NCBI GenBank assembly: GCA_002317355.1
Contig: DCJC01000022.1
Location: 41,974 to 74,024 of the forward strand
DNA: 32,051 bases
Source of the DNA: Prevotellaceae bacterium UBA1710
GTDB taxonomy: Bacteria; Bacteroidota; Bacteroidia; Bacteroidales; Bacteroidaceae
Direction: 5' to 3'
In this document: positions 1 to 8,106 of the stretch, piece by piece
Layout: each line of letters opens with the position of its first letter
Position numbering within the stretch: position 1 is the stretch's first letter
The notes under the pieces: model-generated
What the model was told of the DNA's origin: nothing
Seen by the model: the letters and a program-made list of their open reading frames with translations, nothing else
Databases searched by the model: none
Program-made: the position numbers and the translations under genes

Positions 1-71
1 GTTATTATTTTACCATCACTAAATAGGAAATCAAGGTTGGAATAATTACTGAAAAAAAGATTTTTTGCATA

Positions 72-309
72 AACTCGTCAACCCGTCATATTCAGCGCTG
101 TAATTTGTTGTATTTCAATATAATACACCGATATTTTAGAGCATCCAACCCGTCATAAACCCGTCATATTCGCAGCTATATCATATTGATATTCAGTAAC
201 TTGTGATAAAATTTATGACGGGTTATGACGGGTTTTACCGTCTAAATGAGAGCTGTAATGTACTATTTGTCAGTTTGTTACAGCGCTGAGTATGACGGGT
301 TGACGAGTT
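72..309. repeat. Inverted iteron-like cluster of ACCCGTCA units
   Basis: Eight copies of a unit close to ACCCGTCAta are arranged as four pairs. Two pairs read forward (72-90 and 147-168) and two read in reverse (213-233 and 291-309). The outermost arms, 72-103 and 278-309, form a 32-bp inverted repeat with one mismatch and each includes the small palindrome CAGCGCTG (93-100 and 281-288). The whole gene-free stretch 1-452 contains no other recognisable feature except the stem-loop at 374-416. The ordered symmetry suggests a protein-binding array or the ends of a small non-coding mobile element; function is unknown. Confidence 0.6.
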
Positions 310-373
310 CGTGCGATTTTTTTATTTTCTAATGGTTTTTGCGTGACACCTTGGCTCTGTTATAATATGCGAA

Positions 374-416
374 CCCCGAAACGGGCAACACCTAAAAGTG
401 CCTGTCCGCTTCGGGG
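374..416. terminator. Stable stem-loop downstream of lgt
   Basis: CCCCGAA (374-380) pairs with TTCGGGG (410-416), and CGGGCA just inside pairs with TGTCCG. It lies 37 bp past the lgt stop codon. Neither strand has a run of T after it, so it is not a textbook intrinsic terminator; it may be a 3'-end or processing structure for the lgt transcript. Confidence 0.35.
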
Positions 417-452
417 ATCATCAATCTAAAAAATGTGAGGGTGGGAGAGGGG

Positions 453-1313
453 TCACTCCTTTCCCTTTGCTCCCATCTTAACAAGCCATGGGCCGCCTAT
501 TGTGCAGGCTATGCCTACGACGATGAATGGGATGGAGAGTATCTGACCCATGTCGATTGGCAGACTTGCCTCGAATGCTTCCTGTATCTCCTTAGTGTAT
601 TCAATGAAGAAACGGAATGTAAAGATAAGGGCGAGGTCGAGACCGAAGAAGAAGCCTGTACCTACATAGTTTGGTTTCTTCTTCCAGAAGTACCACATCA
701 CTACGAAGAAGCAGGCGTATGCTATAGCTTCGTAGAGCTGTCCTGGATGGCGTGGCTGCATGTCCACTCTCTCGAAGATGAATGCCCAAGGCACATCAGT
801 CACCTTACCGATAATCTCTGAGTTCATCAGATTACCAAGTCGGATGCAGCATGCTGTGGTAGGTACTGCTATAGAGATGGTATCGACAACGAACCATGCA
901 TTCATCTTCATTCTCTTGCAGTAGAGTAGGAGAGCGAGAATGATACCAATAGTACCACCATGAGATGCCAGTCCTTCATAGCCAGTCAAATGCCATGACT
1001 CTGTGAGTTCGCTATATCTTATTGGCAGTAACATCTCAATGAAATGGATGCCTGATGAAAGGAAATAGCTTGGTTCATAGAAGAGACAATGTCCGAGACG
1101 AGCACCTACGAGTATGCCGATGAAGCAATACACGAAGAGTGGGTCGAACTTCTCGTCCTCTATCTTCTGCACCTTATACAGATGCTTAACGATGAGGTAT
1201 GCCAACAGCAAACCAATCAGCCATAGAGTTGAATACCAGCGTATTACTAGCGGACCGAGATGACATATAATCAAATCAGGATTCCAGTTTATGTAGCTTA
1301 ATATTGAAGTCAT
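453..1313 (-). CDS. lgt: Prolipoprotein diacylglyceryl transferase
   Basis: This integral inner-membrane enzyme moves diacylglycerol from phosphatidylglycerol to the lipobox cysteine of prolipoproteins, the first step of lipoprotein maturation. The 286-residue protein has about seven hydrophobic segments and the family signatures: HGG at 118-120, RLGN with the following NSE at 158-166, and RHPGQLYE at 188-195. The first 60 residues carry an amphipathic start and the first membrane spans, and the length is normal for the family. It is the last gene of a same-strand run behind ychF. Its upstream region is odd: a 196-bp terminal-inverted-repeat element (1321-1516) begins 7 bp before the ATG, so the leader and any local promoter are element DNA. 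The identification is secure. Confidence 0.96.
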   Translation of the reverse strand: MTSILSYINWNPDLIICHLGPLVIRWYSTLWLIGLLLAYLIVKHLYKVQKIEDEKFDPLFVYCFIGILVGARLGHCLFYEPSYFLSSGIHFIEMLLPIRYSELTESWHLTGYEGLASHGGTIGIILALLLYCKRMKMNAWFVVDTISIAVPTTACCIRLGNLMNSEIIGKVTDVPWAFIFERVDMQPRHPGQLYEAIAYACFFVVMWYFWKKKPNYVGTGFFFGLDLALIFTFRFFIEYTKEIQEAFEASLPIDMGQILSIPFIVVGIACTIGGPWLVKMGAKGKE

Positions 1314-1320
1314 ATCTATG

Positions 1321-1516
1321 AAGGTGGGTTCTATAAATTGCCACCGTAAGAAGTTTAAAATTGGTAGGTTTGACGTTTTGCCATCTTGTGTGCTCTTTTC
1401 GGCTCAAATTGCAATCTCACTCAGTCATTATGCTCGCATAACTCTTTCGTTCGTTTACAATTTGATCTCGAAAATAGCGTCAAAATCTGACAAAGCCAAT
1501 TTTTAGAACCCACCTT
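1321..1516. mobile_element. MITE-like 196-bp element with terminal inverted repeats
   Basis: AAGGTGGGTTCT (1321-1332) is mirrored exactly by AGAACCCACCTT (1505-1516), and the match continues imperfectly inward for about 20 bp (ATAAATTG against AAAAATTG). The interior holds no convincing gene; a 62-codon open frame there has no recognisable family character. The element fills the space between the ychF terminator-like arm and the lgt start codon. The size, terminal repeats and lack of coding content are those of a miniature inverted-repeat element. No target duplication was made out with certainty. Confidence 0.55.
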
Positions 1517-1518
1517 AA

Positions 1519-1567
1519 TTGAAAATACTATCTAAAGTTTCCTCCCCTCGGGGAGGGTAGGAGGGGG
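1519..1567. repeat. Palindromic GC-clamp element, single arm (ychF terminator)
   Basis: The arm has the family layout: AATACTATCTAAA, then CCTCCCC (1541-1547), a 2-nt loop, GGGGAGG (1550-1556), then a G-rich tail that ends at the ychF stop codon. Read on the minus strand it is a GC-rich hairpin followed by an A/T-rich tract, so it probably ends ychF transcripts. The same AATACTAT motif and clamp recur at 5281-5333 and 24195-24239. Confidence 0.6.
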
Positions 1568-2668
1568 CTACACATTAAATCTGAAGTGCATGATATCGCC
1601 ATCCTGCACAACATATTCCTTACCCTCGATGCCGAGTTTACCAGCTTCCTTGATGGCAGCCTCTGACTTATACTCGATATAGTCATCGTACTTGATAACC
1701 TCTGCACGGATGAAGCCCTTCTCGAAGTCGGTGTGGATAACACCTGCACACTGTGGAGCCTTCCAACCCTTCTTGAATGTCCATGCCTTAACCTCCATCT
1801 CACCAGCTGTGATGAATGTCTGGAGATTGAGAAGAGCGTATGCCTTCTTGATAAGACGGTTAACGCCTGACTCCTCAAGACCGAGCTCCTCAAGGAACAT
1901 CTGCTTGTCCTCGTAGTTCTCAAAGCCAGCGATATCCTCCTCTGTCTTAGCAGCTACGATCATTGACTCAGCACCTTCCTCAGCAGCGAGAGCCTCTACC
2001 TTCTTTGTCCACTCATTACCCTCTGATGCTGCAGTCTCGTCAACGTTGCAGACATAGAGAACTGGCTTTGAAGTAAGGAGGAATAGGTTCTTTGCAGCCT
2101 CCTGCTCTTCCTTTGACTCAAATTCCACCGTACGAGCGTTCTTTCCGCCCTCAAGGCACTCTTTATAAGCCTGAAGTACTGCAAGCTCCACCTTGGCGTC
2201 CTTATTGCCTGTTGAAGCCACTTTCTGAGTCTTTGCGAAGCGGCTGTCGATAGTCTCGAGGTCTTTGAGCTGGAGTTCGGTGTCGATAATCTCCTTATCG
2301 CGGATTGGGTCGATAGTGCCGTCAACGTGAGTGATGTTCTCGTCGTCGAAGCAACGGAGAACGTGGATGATAGCATCAGTCTCACGGATGTTGCCAAGGA
2401 ACTTATTACCAAGACCTTCACCCTTGCTTGCGCCCTTCACAAGACCTGCGATATCAACGATTTCGCAGGTAGCAGGAACGATACGACCTGGATGAACAAT
2501 CTCAGCAAGCTTTGTGAGGCGCTCATCAGGAACGGTGATAACACCTACGTTTGGTTCGATTGTACAGAAAGGGAAGTTAGCTGCCTGTGCCTTTGCACTT
2601 GAGAGGCAGTTGAAGAGAGTTGACTTACCTACATTAGGAAGACCAACAATACCACATTTTAATGCCAT
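1568..2668 (-). CDS. ychF: Ribosome-associated ATPase YchF (OLA1/Obg family)
   Basis: YchF is a cytoplasmic P-loop ATPase of the Obg group that binds ribosomes and is linked to translation and oxidative-stress responses. The 366-residue protein begins with the P-loop GLPNVGKST at 9-17 and has the DIAGLV switch region and the base-recognition motif CNVDE in place of NKxD, which is the reason this family prefers ATP over GTP. The TGS domain fills the C-terminal 80 residues and ends with MHFRFNV, the usual terminus. The start was chosen because the P-loop follows at the normal distance. It lies behind metF on the same strand, 78 bp away, with an 8-bp periodic repeat in the gap. Confidence 0.97.
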   Translation of the reverse strand: MALKCGIVGLPNVGKSTLFNCLSSAKAQAANFPFCTIEPNVGVITVPDERLTKLAEIVHPGRIVPATCEIVDIAGLVKGASKGEGLGNKFLGNIRETDAIIHVLRCFDDENITHVDGTIDPIRDKEIIDTELQLKDLETIDSRFAKTQKVASTGNKDAKVELAVLQAYKECLEGGKNARTVEFESKEEQEAAKNLFLLTSKPVLYVCNVDETAASEGNEWTKKVEALAAEEGAESMIVAAKTEEDIAGFENYEDKQMFLEELGLEESGVNRLIKKAYALLNLQTFITAGEMEVKAWTFKKGWKAPQCAGVIHTDFEKGFIRAEVIKYDDYIEYKSEAAIKEAGKLGIEGKEYVVQDGDIMHFRFNV

Positions 2669-2693
2669 ATATTTTTTCTATTTTTCTTTATTT

Positions 2694-2741
2694 TCGGGTT
2701 TTCGATAATTCGAGTTCTCGAGGTATCGGTATTTCGATATT
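2694..2741. repeat. Degenerate tandem repeat, period 8 bp
   Basis: TCG occurs at 2694, 2702, 2710, 2718, 2726 and 2734, exactly every 8 bp, while the other five positions of the unit vary. On the gene strand this is six copies of CGAnnnnn between the metF stop and the ychF start. No function is evident. Confidence 0.65.
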
Positions 2742-2746
2742 CTTTT

Positions 2747-3709
2747 TTAGAACAAATCAGATACGATCGCCTTGACCTGCTCCGTTTTTGTCATTGTGTA
2801 GAAATGAAGTACAGGGAAACCTGCCTTGAGAAGCTTCTCACCCTGATTGATAGCCCATTCTACACCAACCTTCTTAACATCGTTGTTATCCTTGCAGAGC
2901 ATTACCTTCTCAACGAGTTGCTGTGGGAGGTCAACGGCAAAGGTTTGAGGAAGTACGGTGAGCTGAGTCTTTGTAGCGAAAGGTTTCAAGCCAGGCAATA
3001 CCTCTGCATTGATGCCTGCCTTTACGCAGTCGTCGCGGAACTTGATGATAGTGTCAGCATCATAGCATATCTGAGTTGCGATATACTCAGCACCAGCATC
3101 TACCTTCTGCTTGAGATAACCGAGGTCTGTGAGCTGATTAGGCGACTCCACATGCTTCTCTGGGTAACCGGCTACACCAATACAGAAGTTGGTGTTGTGC
3201 TTGGTGTTTGGCTCGCCATCGATAAACTTACCGTTGTTCATCTCCATAACCTGCTTGATGAGAGCATCAGCATGCTCGTGACCTTCTGCATGAGCACGGA
3301 AACGCATATCGCCATGCATAGCATCACCACGAAGGGCAAGGATGTTATTGATACCGAGGAAGTCAAGGTCGATAAGGGTATCCTCAATATCATAGCGAGA
3401 CTGTCCACCGCAGATAACGTGTGGCACAACCTCGACACCGTATTTCTGCTTGATGGCAGCACTTACGCCTACGGTACCAGGACGACGACGAACGATATGC
3501 TTCTCGATAAGTCCGTCAGGTCGCTCTGTGTATTTCATTTCCTCGCGGTGGCAGGTAACGTTGATGAAGGCAGGATTAAATGGCATGAGCGAGTCGATAG
3601 CGCCATAAATCTTGTCCATACCGTCACCTTTAAGTGGAGGAAGCAGCTCGAAAGAGAAGCGTGACTTGCCGCTCTCTCTGGCTTGAGTGATTATATCTAT
3701 TACTTTCAT
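2747..3709 (-). CDS. metF: 5,10-methylenetetrahydrofolate reductase
   Basis: MetF reduces 5,10-methylene-THF to 5-methyl-THF using FAD, which supplies the methyl group for homocysteine methylation by MetH. The 320-residue protein shows the family's opening FSFELLPP, with the catalytic glutamate position, NVTCHREE after the first barrel strands, HVICGGQSR, and ILALRGD in the middle of the barrel, plus the region QICYDAD and the PGLKPF segment later. The length is normal. It lies directly downstream of metH on the same strand, and the two are probably co-transcribed, giving methyl donor and methyltransferase together. The whole 145-bp spacer from metH is a palindromic element that stops 7 bp short of the metF ATG. 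Confidence 0.96.
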   Translation of the reverse strand: MKVIDIITQARESGKSRFSFELLPPLKGDGMDKIYGAIDSLMPFNPAFINVTCHREEMKYTERPDGLIEKHIVRRRPGTVGVSAAIKQKYGVEVVPHVICGGQSRYDIEDTLIDLDFLGINNILALRGDAMHGDMRFRAHAEGHEHADALIKQVMEMNNGKFIDGEPNTKHNTNFCIGVAGYPEKHVESPNQLTDLGYLKQKVDAGAEYIATQICYDADTIIKFRDDCVKAGINAEVLPGLKPFATKTQLTVLPQTFAVDLPQQLVEKVMLCKDNNDVKKVGVEWAINQGEKLLKAGFPVLHFYTMTKTEQVKAIVSDLF

Positions 3710-3716
3710 TTTTTTT

Positions 3717-3853
3717 GCCTCTCCCCCCGCCCTCCCCCGTAGGGAGGGAGCCGGATTGCTGATGGGGGAATCCGTAGTTTTTATTTATCTTTTTTGCCTA
3801 ACCCTCTCAGCCGAATCGGCTCCCTCCCTATGGGGGAGGGCGGGGGGAGAGGC
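3717..3853. repeat. Palindromic element, two arms, metH-metF spacer
   Basis: The left arm (3717-3757) and right arm (3814-3853) are inverted copies differing by one base and one indel over about 40 bp; each begins GCCTCTCCCCCCGCCC and contains its own small hairpin. The right arm ends 1 bp before the metH stop codon and the left begins 7 bp before the metF start. The central 56 bp include a T-rich tract. It is the clearest complete copy of the family whose single arm is also found inside metH at 7246-7287. Confidence 0.75.
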
Positions 3854-3854
3854 C

Positions 3855-6800
3855 TTATACATTAAAATACTTCAGCGGTGTGTTTGCGAAAATCAATCCG
3901 CAGATACTCTCGCCTGGGTTTATCATATTGCTCTCCGTGAGAGATACGTCAATGAGTTGGTCAGCCTTCAGCATATCGAGCACAGGAACCTTCAATGCGT
4001 GGTCAGGGCATGCTCCATAGCCAAATGCCATTCTGATGCCGTCAGTGCCCCAGAAAAGGCGCTTCTGCATGATGTCCTGGATATGCTCGGCAAATGCCTC
4101 TGCAAGTCGGTCACAAAGCAGTTTTGCCATGATGGCATGATACTCATCACCATCTTTGCGATAGCTCTCCTGAAGTGCGTTGAGACCCACACCGGCAGTA
4201 ACTATGAACGGACAGATGAAGTCTGTGGCGTGCTGTCCCTGACAACAAGGGCAGTTGGTGAGTTTCCTTGCCCTGTAGCCTCTCATGATATGGTCGGAGA
4301 GACAGTTTGTCTGCTCCTCGTCCTTGAGTGATCGAGGGAAGGGTAGGGTATAGTCTTTACCATCGCGTGTGATGATTATCTCATCGTTGTCGGTAGAGTA
4401 GGCAGGAAGTATTCGGGCAGTACCCTGAAGAGTGATGAGATTCTTCTCTTCCATCTCCTGAAGAAGAGCCTCTGCATCAGAGCGCAGTTTCTGACCTTCC
4501 TCACCTGTTCGCACATCGCCTTTCAAGCCCCAAGCCTGATAGAAGAAAGCCCAGTTGATGCGCTCTTTCAGGTCGCTTATCTTGATGTTCATGAAGTTCT
4601 CCGTGCCGTTCTCCTTAGGCTGTGAATAGAGCACCACCTGCTCTGTACTTCTCGGTACGGCAACGAGTTCCTGAGTCTTCACGAATCTGCGTTTTCTGCT
4701 TTCCTCAATAGTGAGAAGCGACTTGTCTGCTTCCCTGCGGTTGTAGTTGTCGCGGATGATCTTCTGCTGAGCCTTGAGTTCTGCGATATATTCCTTTCCG
4801 TCTTCGGCAAGAAGTCGGCGGATGATACCTGGGTTATCAGCAGCAGCATGAGCGCAGATAACTATTCCGTGAGGATATTCTGGTGCTATCTTCACGGCTG
4901 TGTGAAGAGCGGAAGTTGTGGCACCACCAATGATGACAGGTGTTGACATACCCTTGCTCTCAAGAAGTTTCACCACGTTGATCATCTCTGTGAGAGAAGG
5001 TGTGATAAGACCTGAAAGGCCAATCACGTCAGCATTACATTTACGTGCTTCCTCAACGATGACTTCTGGCTCTACCATTACGCCGAGGTCTTTCACGTCA
5101 AAGCCATTACATTGTGTCACAACAGCCACTATGTTCTTACCGATGTCGTGAACGTCACCCTTTACGGTTGCCATCACAACGGTAGGAGACCCACCCCCCT
5201 GCCCCTCCCGTGGAGAGAGGGGAGTAGTTACGCTATTCTCGCTGCAAGCCTTTTCCTCTATTAATGGAGTTCCCTTATCATTGGAAATACTATCTATTCC
5301 CGCCCCTTTATGGGGAATGTCAGGGAGGGGTCTTTGCATATAAGGCTCAAGAACAGCAACTGCCTTCTTCATTACGCGAGCTGACTTCACTACCTGTGGC
5401 AGGAACATCTTACCCTCGCCGAAGAGTTTGCCCACCTGTTCCATGGCAGGCATGAGATACTCGTCGATAACGCCAAGTGGAGTACCAGCCTTTTCGTATG
5501 CCTCAAGTGTGTCGGCATCTATGCTGTCTGTGATACCCTTGAGCATGGCAAATGCGATGCGCTCCTTGAGAGTTGTAGGCATCTCAACCTTCTTCTCTGG
5601 AGCCTTGCCACCGTTAGCTTCCTTCTTGGCATCAAGTTCTTCCTTGAGCTTTGTAGCGAATTCGATAAGTCGCTCAGACGGTGTAAGTGTATCTTTTCCC
5701 TCGCCCTCTGGGGAGAGGGTGCCTGCAAGGCGGGTGAGGGGCTTATTGAGAACCACATCCTCAACGTATGTTCTCATTGGTTCCTCAATATCATCGTAGA
5801 TAGTGAGCATGGCAGGGTTCACGATACTCATATCGAGACCTGCCTGAATAGCGTGATAGAGGAATACCGAGTGCATAGCCTGACGAACAGGGTTATTGCC
5901 TCGGAAAGAGAAGCTGAGGTTGCTGATACCACCTGACATGTGTACCTCTGGCATCTCCTTGTGGATAGTGCGACAAGCCTCTACGAAAGCACGTCCGTAG
6001 TCGTCATGCTCTGGCATACCTGTAGCCACGGCAAGCACGTTAGGATCGAAGATAATATCCTCACCAGGGAAACCTATCTCACGAAGGAGTTTGTAGGCTC
6101 TGCGTGCCACTTCCACCTTTCTTTCGTAGGTGTCAGCCTGTCCTTTCTCGTCGAAGAGCATAACGACGGTAGCAGCACCCATAGAGTGGATGTATTTCGC
6201 CTTCTTGATGAATTTCTCCTCACCTTCCTTGAGCGAGATGGAGTTGATGATGCTCTTACCCTGAACGCACTGGAGTCCAGCCTCGAGAATCTCCCATTTC
6301 GAAGAGTCGATCATGATAGGCACGCGTGCTATCTCCGGTTCTGAGGCGATGAGGTTAAGGAATGTTGTCATTGCCTTGATACCATCGATAAGACCATCGT
6401 CCATACATACGTCGATGACCTGTGCGCCGGCATCAACCTGTGCACGAGCTATTGAGAGAGCTTCTTCGTAGTTTTCTGCCTGAATGAGTTTCTTGAACTT
6501 TGCAGAACCAGCTACATTGGTGCGCTCACCGATGTTCACGAAACCTGTATTCTCATCGAGGAGAAGTGGCTCAAGACCAGAGAGGGTACAGCGTGGAATA
6601 ATGGTGTTGTCAGCATCACTTACAATCTCTCTTGGCTTATAGTCCTTTGCAGCCTCTGCTATCGCCTTGATATGAGCAGGTGTTGTTCCGCAGCAACCGC
6701 CGTAGATATTGATAAGGCCTTCGCCCATGAAATCCCTTGCAGCCTCGGCAAAGGTCTCTGGTGTCTCGTCATAGCCGCCCATCACGTTTGGCAGACCAGC

Positions 6801-7631
6801 ATTCGGATGCACGCTCACAGGACATGGAGCTACTTCTGCAAGGCGCTTGAGCCATGGCTTCAACTGACGGGCACCGAAGGCGCAGTTGAGACCAATGCTT
6901 ATAAGATTGGCGTGTGTGAGTGACGCCACGTATGCCTCTACTGTCTGACCAGAGAGTGTTCTGCCAGAAGCATCGGCAAGAGTACCACTCGCCATGATAG
7001 GAATGTCGATACCTCTCTCTTCTCCTACGTTAGATACAGCCTTGATGGCTGCCTTCGCATTGAGTGTATCGAAGATGGTTTCAACAAGGATGACATCAGC
7101 ACCACCATCAAGCAAGCCGCGAACACAATCAGTGTATGTCTCTACGAGTTCCTGGAAGGTAACCTCACGTGCAGCAGGATTGTTTACATCAGCCGACATA
7201 GAGGCAGTCTTGTTGGTTGGGCCCATGGAGCCGGCAATGATTAGGGCCTCTCCCCCCGCCCTCTCTCGTAGAGAGGAAGTCGATTCGCGTGCAGATTTAG
7301 CAACTTCTGCAGCAGCCTTTGCAATCTCATACACTTTATTCTCCAGACCGTAGTCAGCGAGTGAGAAGCGGTTACAGTTGAAAGAGTTAGTCTCTATGAT
7401 GTCAGCACCAGCATTGATATAGTCTTGGTGCATCTGCTTGATAGCGTCAGGTTTGGTGAGACACAACACATCATTACATCCCTTCAGAGGTAGGGGATGA
7501 TTGCCAAATAATGTGCCACGAAAATCCTCTTCGGTGAGACCAAGCTGCTGTAGATATGTGCCAGTAGCACCATCGAGAATAAGGATGCGCTCACGCATCA
7601 TCTTGAGTATGTCTTTGCGAGTGTATGTCAT
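3855..7631 (-). CDS. metH: Cobalamin-dependent methionine synthase with three translated repeat insertions
   Basis: MetH transfers the methyl group of 5-methyl-THF to homocysteine through cobalamin. All modules are present in order: homocysteine barrel with zinc ligands (GLNCAFGA and GGCCGTTP), pterin-binding domain (NIGERTNVAGS), helical cap, B12 domain with the cobalt ligand in DVHDIGKN, and the SAM-dependent reactivation domain with GYGACPDH. The start is the ATG at 7631; the in-frame TTG just before it lies at or before the predicted transcription start. The protein is about 1,258 residues, longer than the E. coli enzyme (1,227). The surplus is explained by repeat-derived peptides near residues 116-129, 631-645 and 767-815, all at a loop or linker. 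The frame is open throughout, so the enzyme is probably functional. metF follows. Confidence 0.96.
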   Translation of the reverse strand: MTYTRKDILKMMRERILILDGATGTYLQQLGLTEEDFRGTLFGNHPLPLKGCNDVLCLTKPDAIKQMHQDYINAGADIIETNSFNCNRFSLADYGLENKVYEIAKAAAEVAKSARESTSSLRERAGGEALIIAGSMGPTNKTASMSADVNNPAAREVTFQELVETYTDCVRGLLDGGADVILVETIFDTLNAKAAIKAVSNVGEERGIDIPIMASGTLADASGRTLSGQTVEAYVASLTHANLISIGLNCAFGARQLKPWLKRLAEVAPCPVSVHPNAGLPNVMGGYDETPETFAEAARDFMGEGLINIYGGCCGTTPAHIKAIAEAAKDYKPREIVSDADNTIIPRCTLSGLEPLLLDENTGFVNIGERTNVAGSAKFKKLIQAENYEEALSIARAQVDAGAQVIDVCMDDGLIDGIKAMTTFLNLIASEPEIARVPIMIDSSKWEILEAGLQCVQGKSIINSISLKEGEEKFIKKAKYIHSMGAATVVMLFDEKGQADTYERKVEVARRAYKLLREIGFPGEDIIFDPNVLAVATGMPEHDDYGRAFVEACRTIHKEMPEVHMSGGISNLSFSFRGNNPVRQAMHSVFLYHAIQAGLDMSIVNPAMLTIYDDIEEPMRTYVEDVVLNKPLTRLAGTLSPEGEGKDTLTPSERLIEFATKLKEELDAKKEANGGKAPEKKVEMPTTLKERIAFAMLKGITDSIDADTLEAYEKAGTPLGVIDEYLMPAMEQVGKLFGEGKMFLPQVVKSARVMKKAVAVLEPYMQRPLPDIPHKGAGIDSISNDKGTPLIEEKACSENSVTTPLSPREGQGGGSPTVVMATVKGDVHDIGKNIVAVVTQCNGFDVKDLGVMVEPEVIVEEARKCNADVIGLSGLITPSLTEMINVVKLLESKGMSTPVIIGGATTSALHTAVKIAPEYPHGIVICAHAAADNPGIIRRLLAEDGKEYIAELKAQQKIIRDNYNRREADKSLLTIEESRKRRFVKTQELVAVPRSTEQVVLYSQPKENGTENFMNIKISDLKERINWAFFYQAWGLKGDVRTGEEGQKLRSDAEALLQEMEEKNLITLQGTARILPAYSTDNDEIIITRDGKDYTLPFPRSLKDEEQTNCLSDHIMRGYRARKLTNCPCCQGQHATDFICPFIVTAGVGLNALQESYRKDGDEYHAIMAKLLCDRLAEAFAEHIQDIMQKRLFWGTDGIRMAFGYGACPDHALKVPVLDMLKADQLIDVSLTESNMINPGESICGLIFANTPLKYFNV
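5187..5333. repeat. Palindromic element inside metH, 147 bp (49 codons)
   Basis: The element runs from AGACCC at 5187 to GGGTCT at 5333, with GC-rich arms pointing inward. Its left arm (5187-5231) matches the nhaC-side arm at 20031-20075 at 39 of 45 positions, including the shared GGGGAGTAGTTAC end, and its right arm carries AATACTATCTA as in the intergenic copies. It is exactly 49 codons and has no stop in the metH frame. It encodes a Pro/Gly-rich linker (starting RPLPDI, ending GQGGGS) between the cap helices and the B12-binding domain. Confidence 0.8.
5698..5741. repeat. GC-rich palindromic insert inside metH (pterin-cap linker)
   Basis: The stretch has the form CCCTCGCCCTC...GGGTGAGGGG with a central GAGAGGGTGCCTGCAAGGCG hairpin. 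In the metH frame it reads PLTRLAGTLSPEGEG, which has no counterpart between EDVVLN and SERLIEF in the family as I know it. It belongs to the same type of clamp repeat as the other two metH inserts but is a different subfamily. Confidence 0.6.
7246..7287. repeat. Palindromic element, single arm inside metH (barrel loop)
   Basis: GCCTCTCCCCCCGCCCTC is shared with both arms of the metH-metF spacer element, followed by a small TCTC/GAGA hairpin and GTCGATTCG as in the spacer. In frame it encodes about 14 residues (near STSSLRERAGGEA) just before the conserved AGSMGPTN strand of the homocysteine domain, where the family normally has a short variable loop. Confidence 0.72.
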
Positions 7632-7638
7632 CAAGGTG

Positions 7639-7670
7639 CAAAATTACTCAATTTTCTCCAAATCTGCAAA
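7639..7670 (-). promoter_or_regulatory. metH promoter (Bacteroidetes type)
   Basis: On the minus strand TTTG (7670-7667), a 20-bp spacer and TAATTTTG (7646-7639) match the Bacteroidetes -33/-7 promoter. The -7 box ends 7 bp before the ATG at 7631, so the predicted transcript starts at or next to the start codon and would be leaderless or nearly so. Confidence 0.65.
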
Positions 7671-7755
7671 TTATCTCCTGAAAATACCACGAATTTGGTA
7701 ATACACTCTTCTCTTTTCGTGTAACTCCACATATTTTCATTCTTTAATCCTTTGT

Positions 7756-8071
7756 TATGCCCCTTGTCATAGTGGAAGTTCAACTTCCTATGTAGTTCCT
7801 ATGTGATTCCCATGTAAGTCCCATTTTCTTCCTATGCTTTGTTGGGTTTATAGCGAGGGCAGAGCGAAGGCACAACGAAGGGTCAGCGAAGGTAGAGAAG
7901 AAGCACGGTTGCTTTCGCCATTTTAAAAAACAAAAGAAAACCAAGTAAAACAAAAGAAAACATTTTTCATGTTTATAAATGTTCATAGATGTTGGGGAGC
8001 AAAGCGACGACTTTACTAATAGTCGCCTAACGGCTCAACATATATAAACATACACGAACATCTATCAACAT
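7756..8071. repeat. Direct-repeat cluster copy A, left part
   Basis: This part matches 13289-13615 closely over about 300 bp. It contains five 11-bp units of the form TTCCTATGTAG (7786-7840), an A-rich tract with CAAAAGAAAA repeats, and a hairpin module (7969-8071) in which GTTG..GAGC and GCGACGAC pair with GTCGCC and GGCTCAACAT. A 68-codon open frame crosses it on the minus strand but probably reflects the DNA repeat rather than a protein. The region 7671-7755 upstream of it shows nothing recognisable. Confidence 0.75.
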
Positions 8072-8106
8072 TATCTACAATAGAAAAAACATTGGTTCTT
8101 CCGAAA

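Noticed and set aside
1318..1506. 62-codon plus-strand frame as a gene
   Set aside because: It begins in one terminal repeat of the MITE-like element, ends in the other, and has no protein-family character.
7780..7986. Minus-strand frame of 68 codons, with a 76-codon twin at 13299-13529, as a conserved small protein
   Set aside because: The two share nearly the same protein only because the underlying repeat DNA is duplicated; the C-terminal half translates the 11-bp tandem units, and no promoter or start context supports translation.
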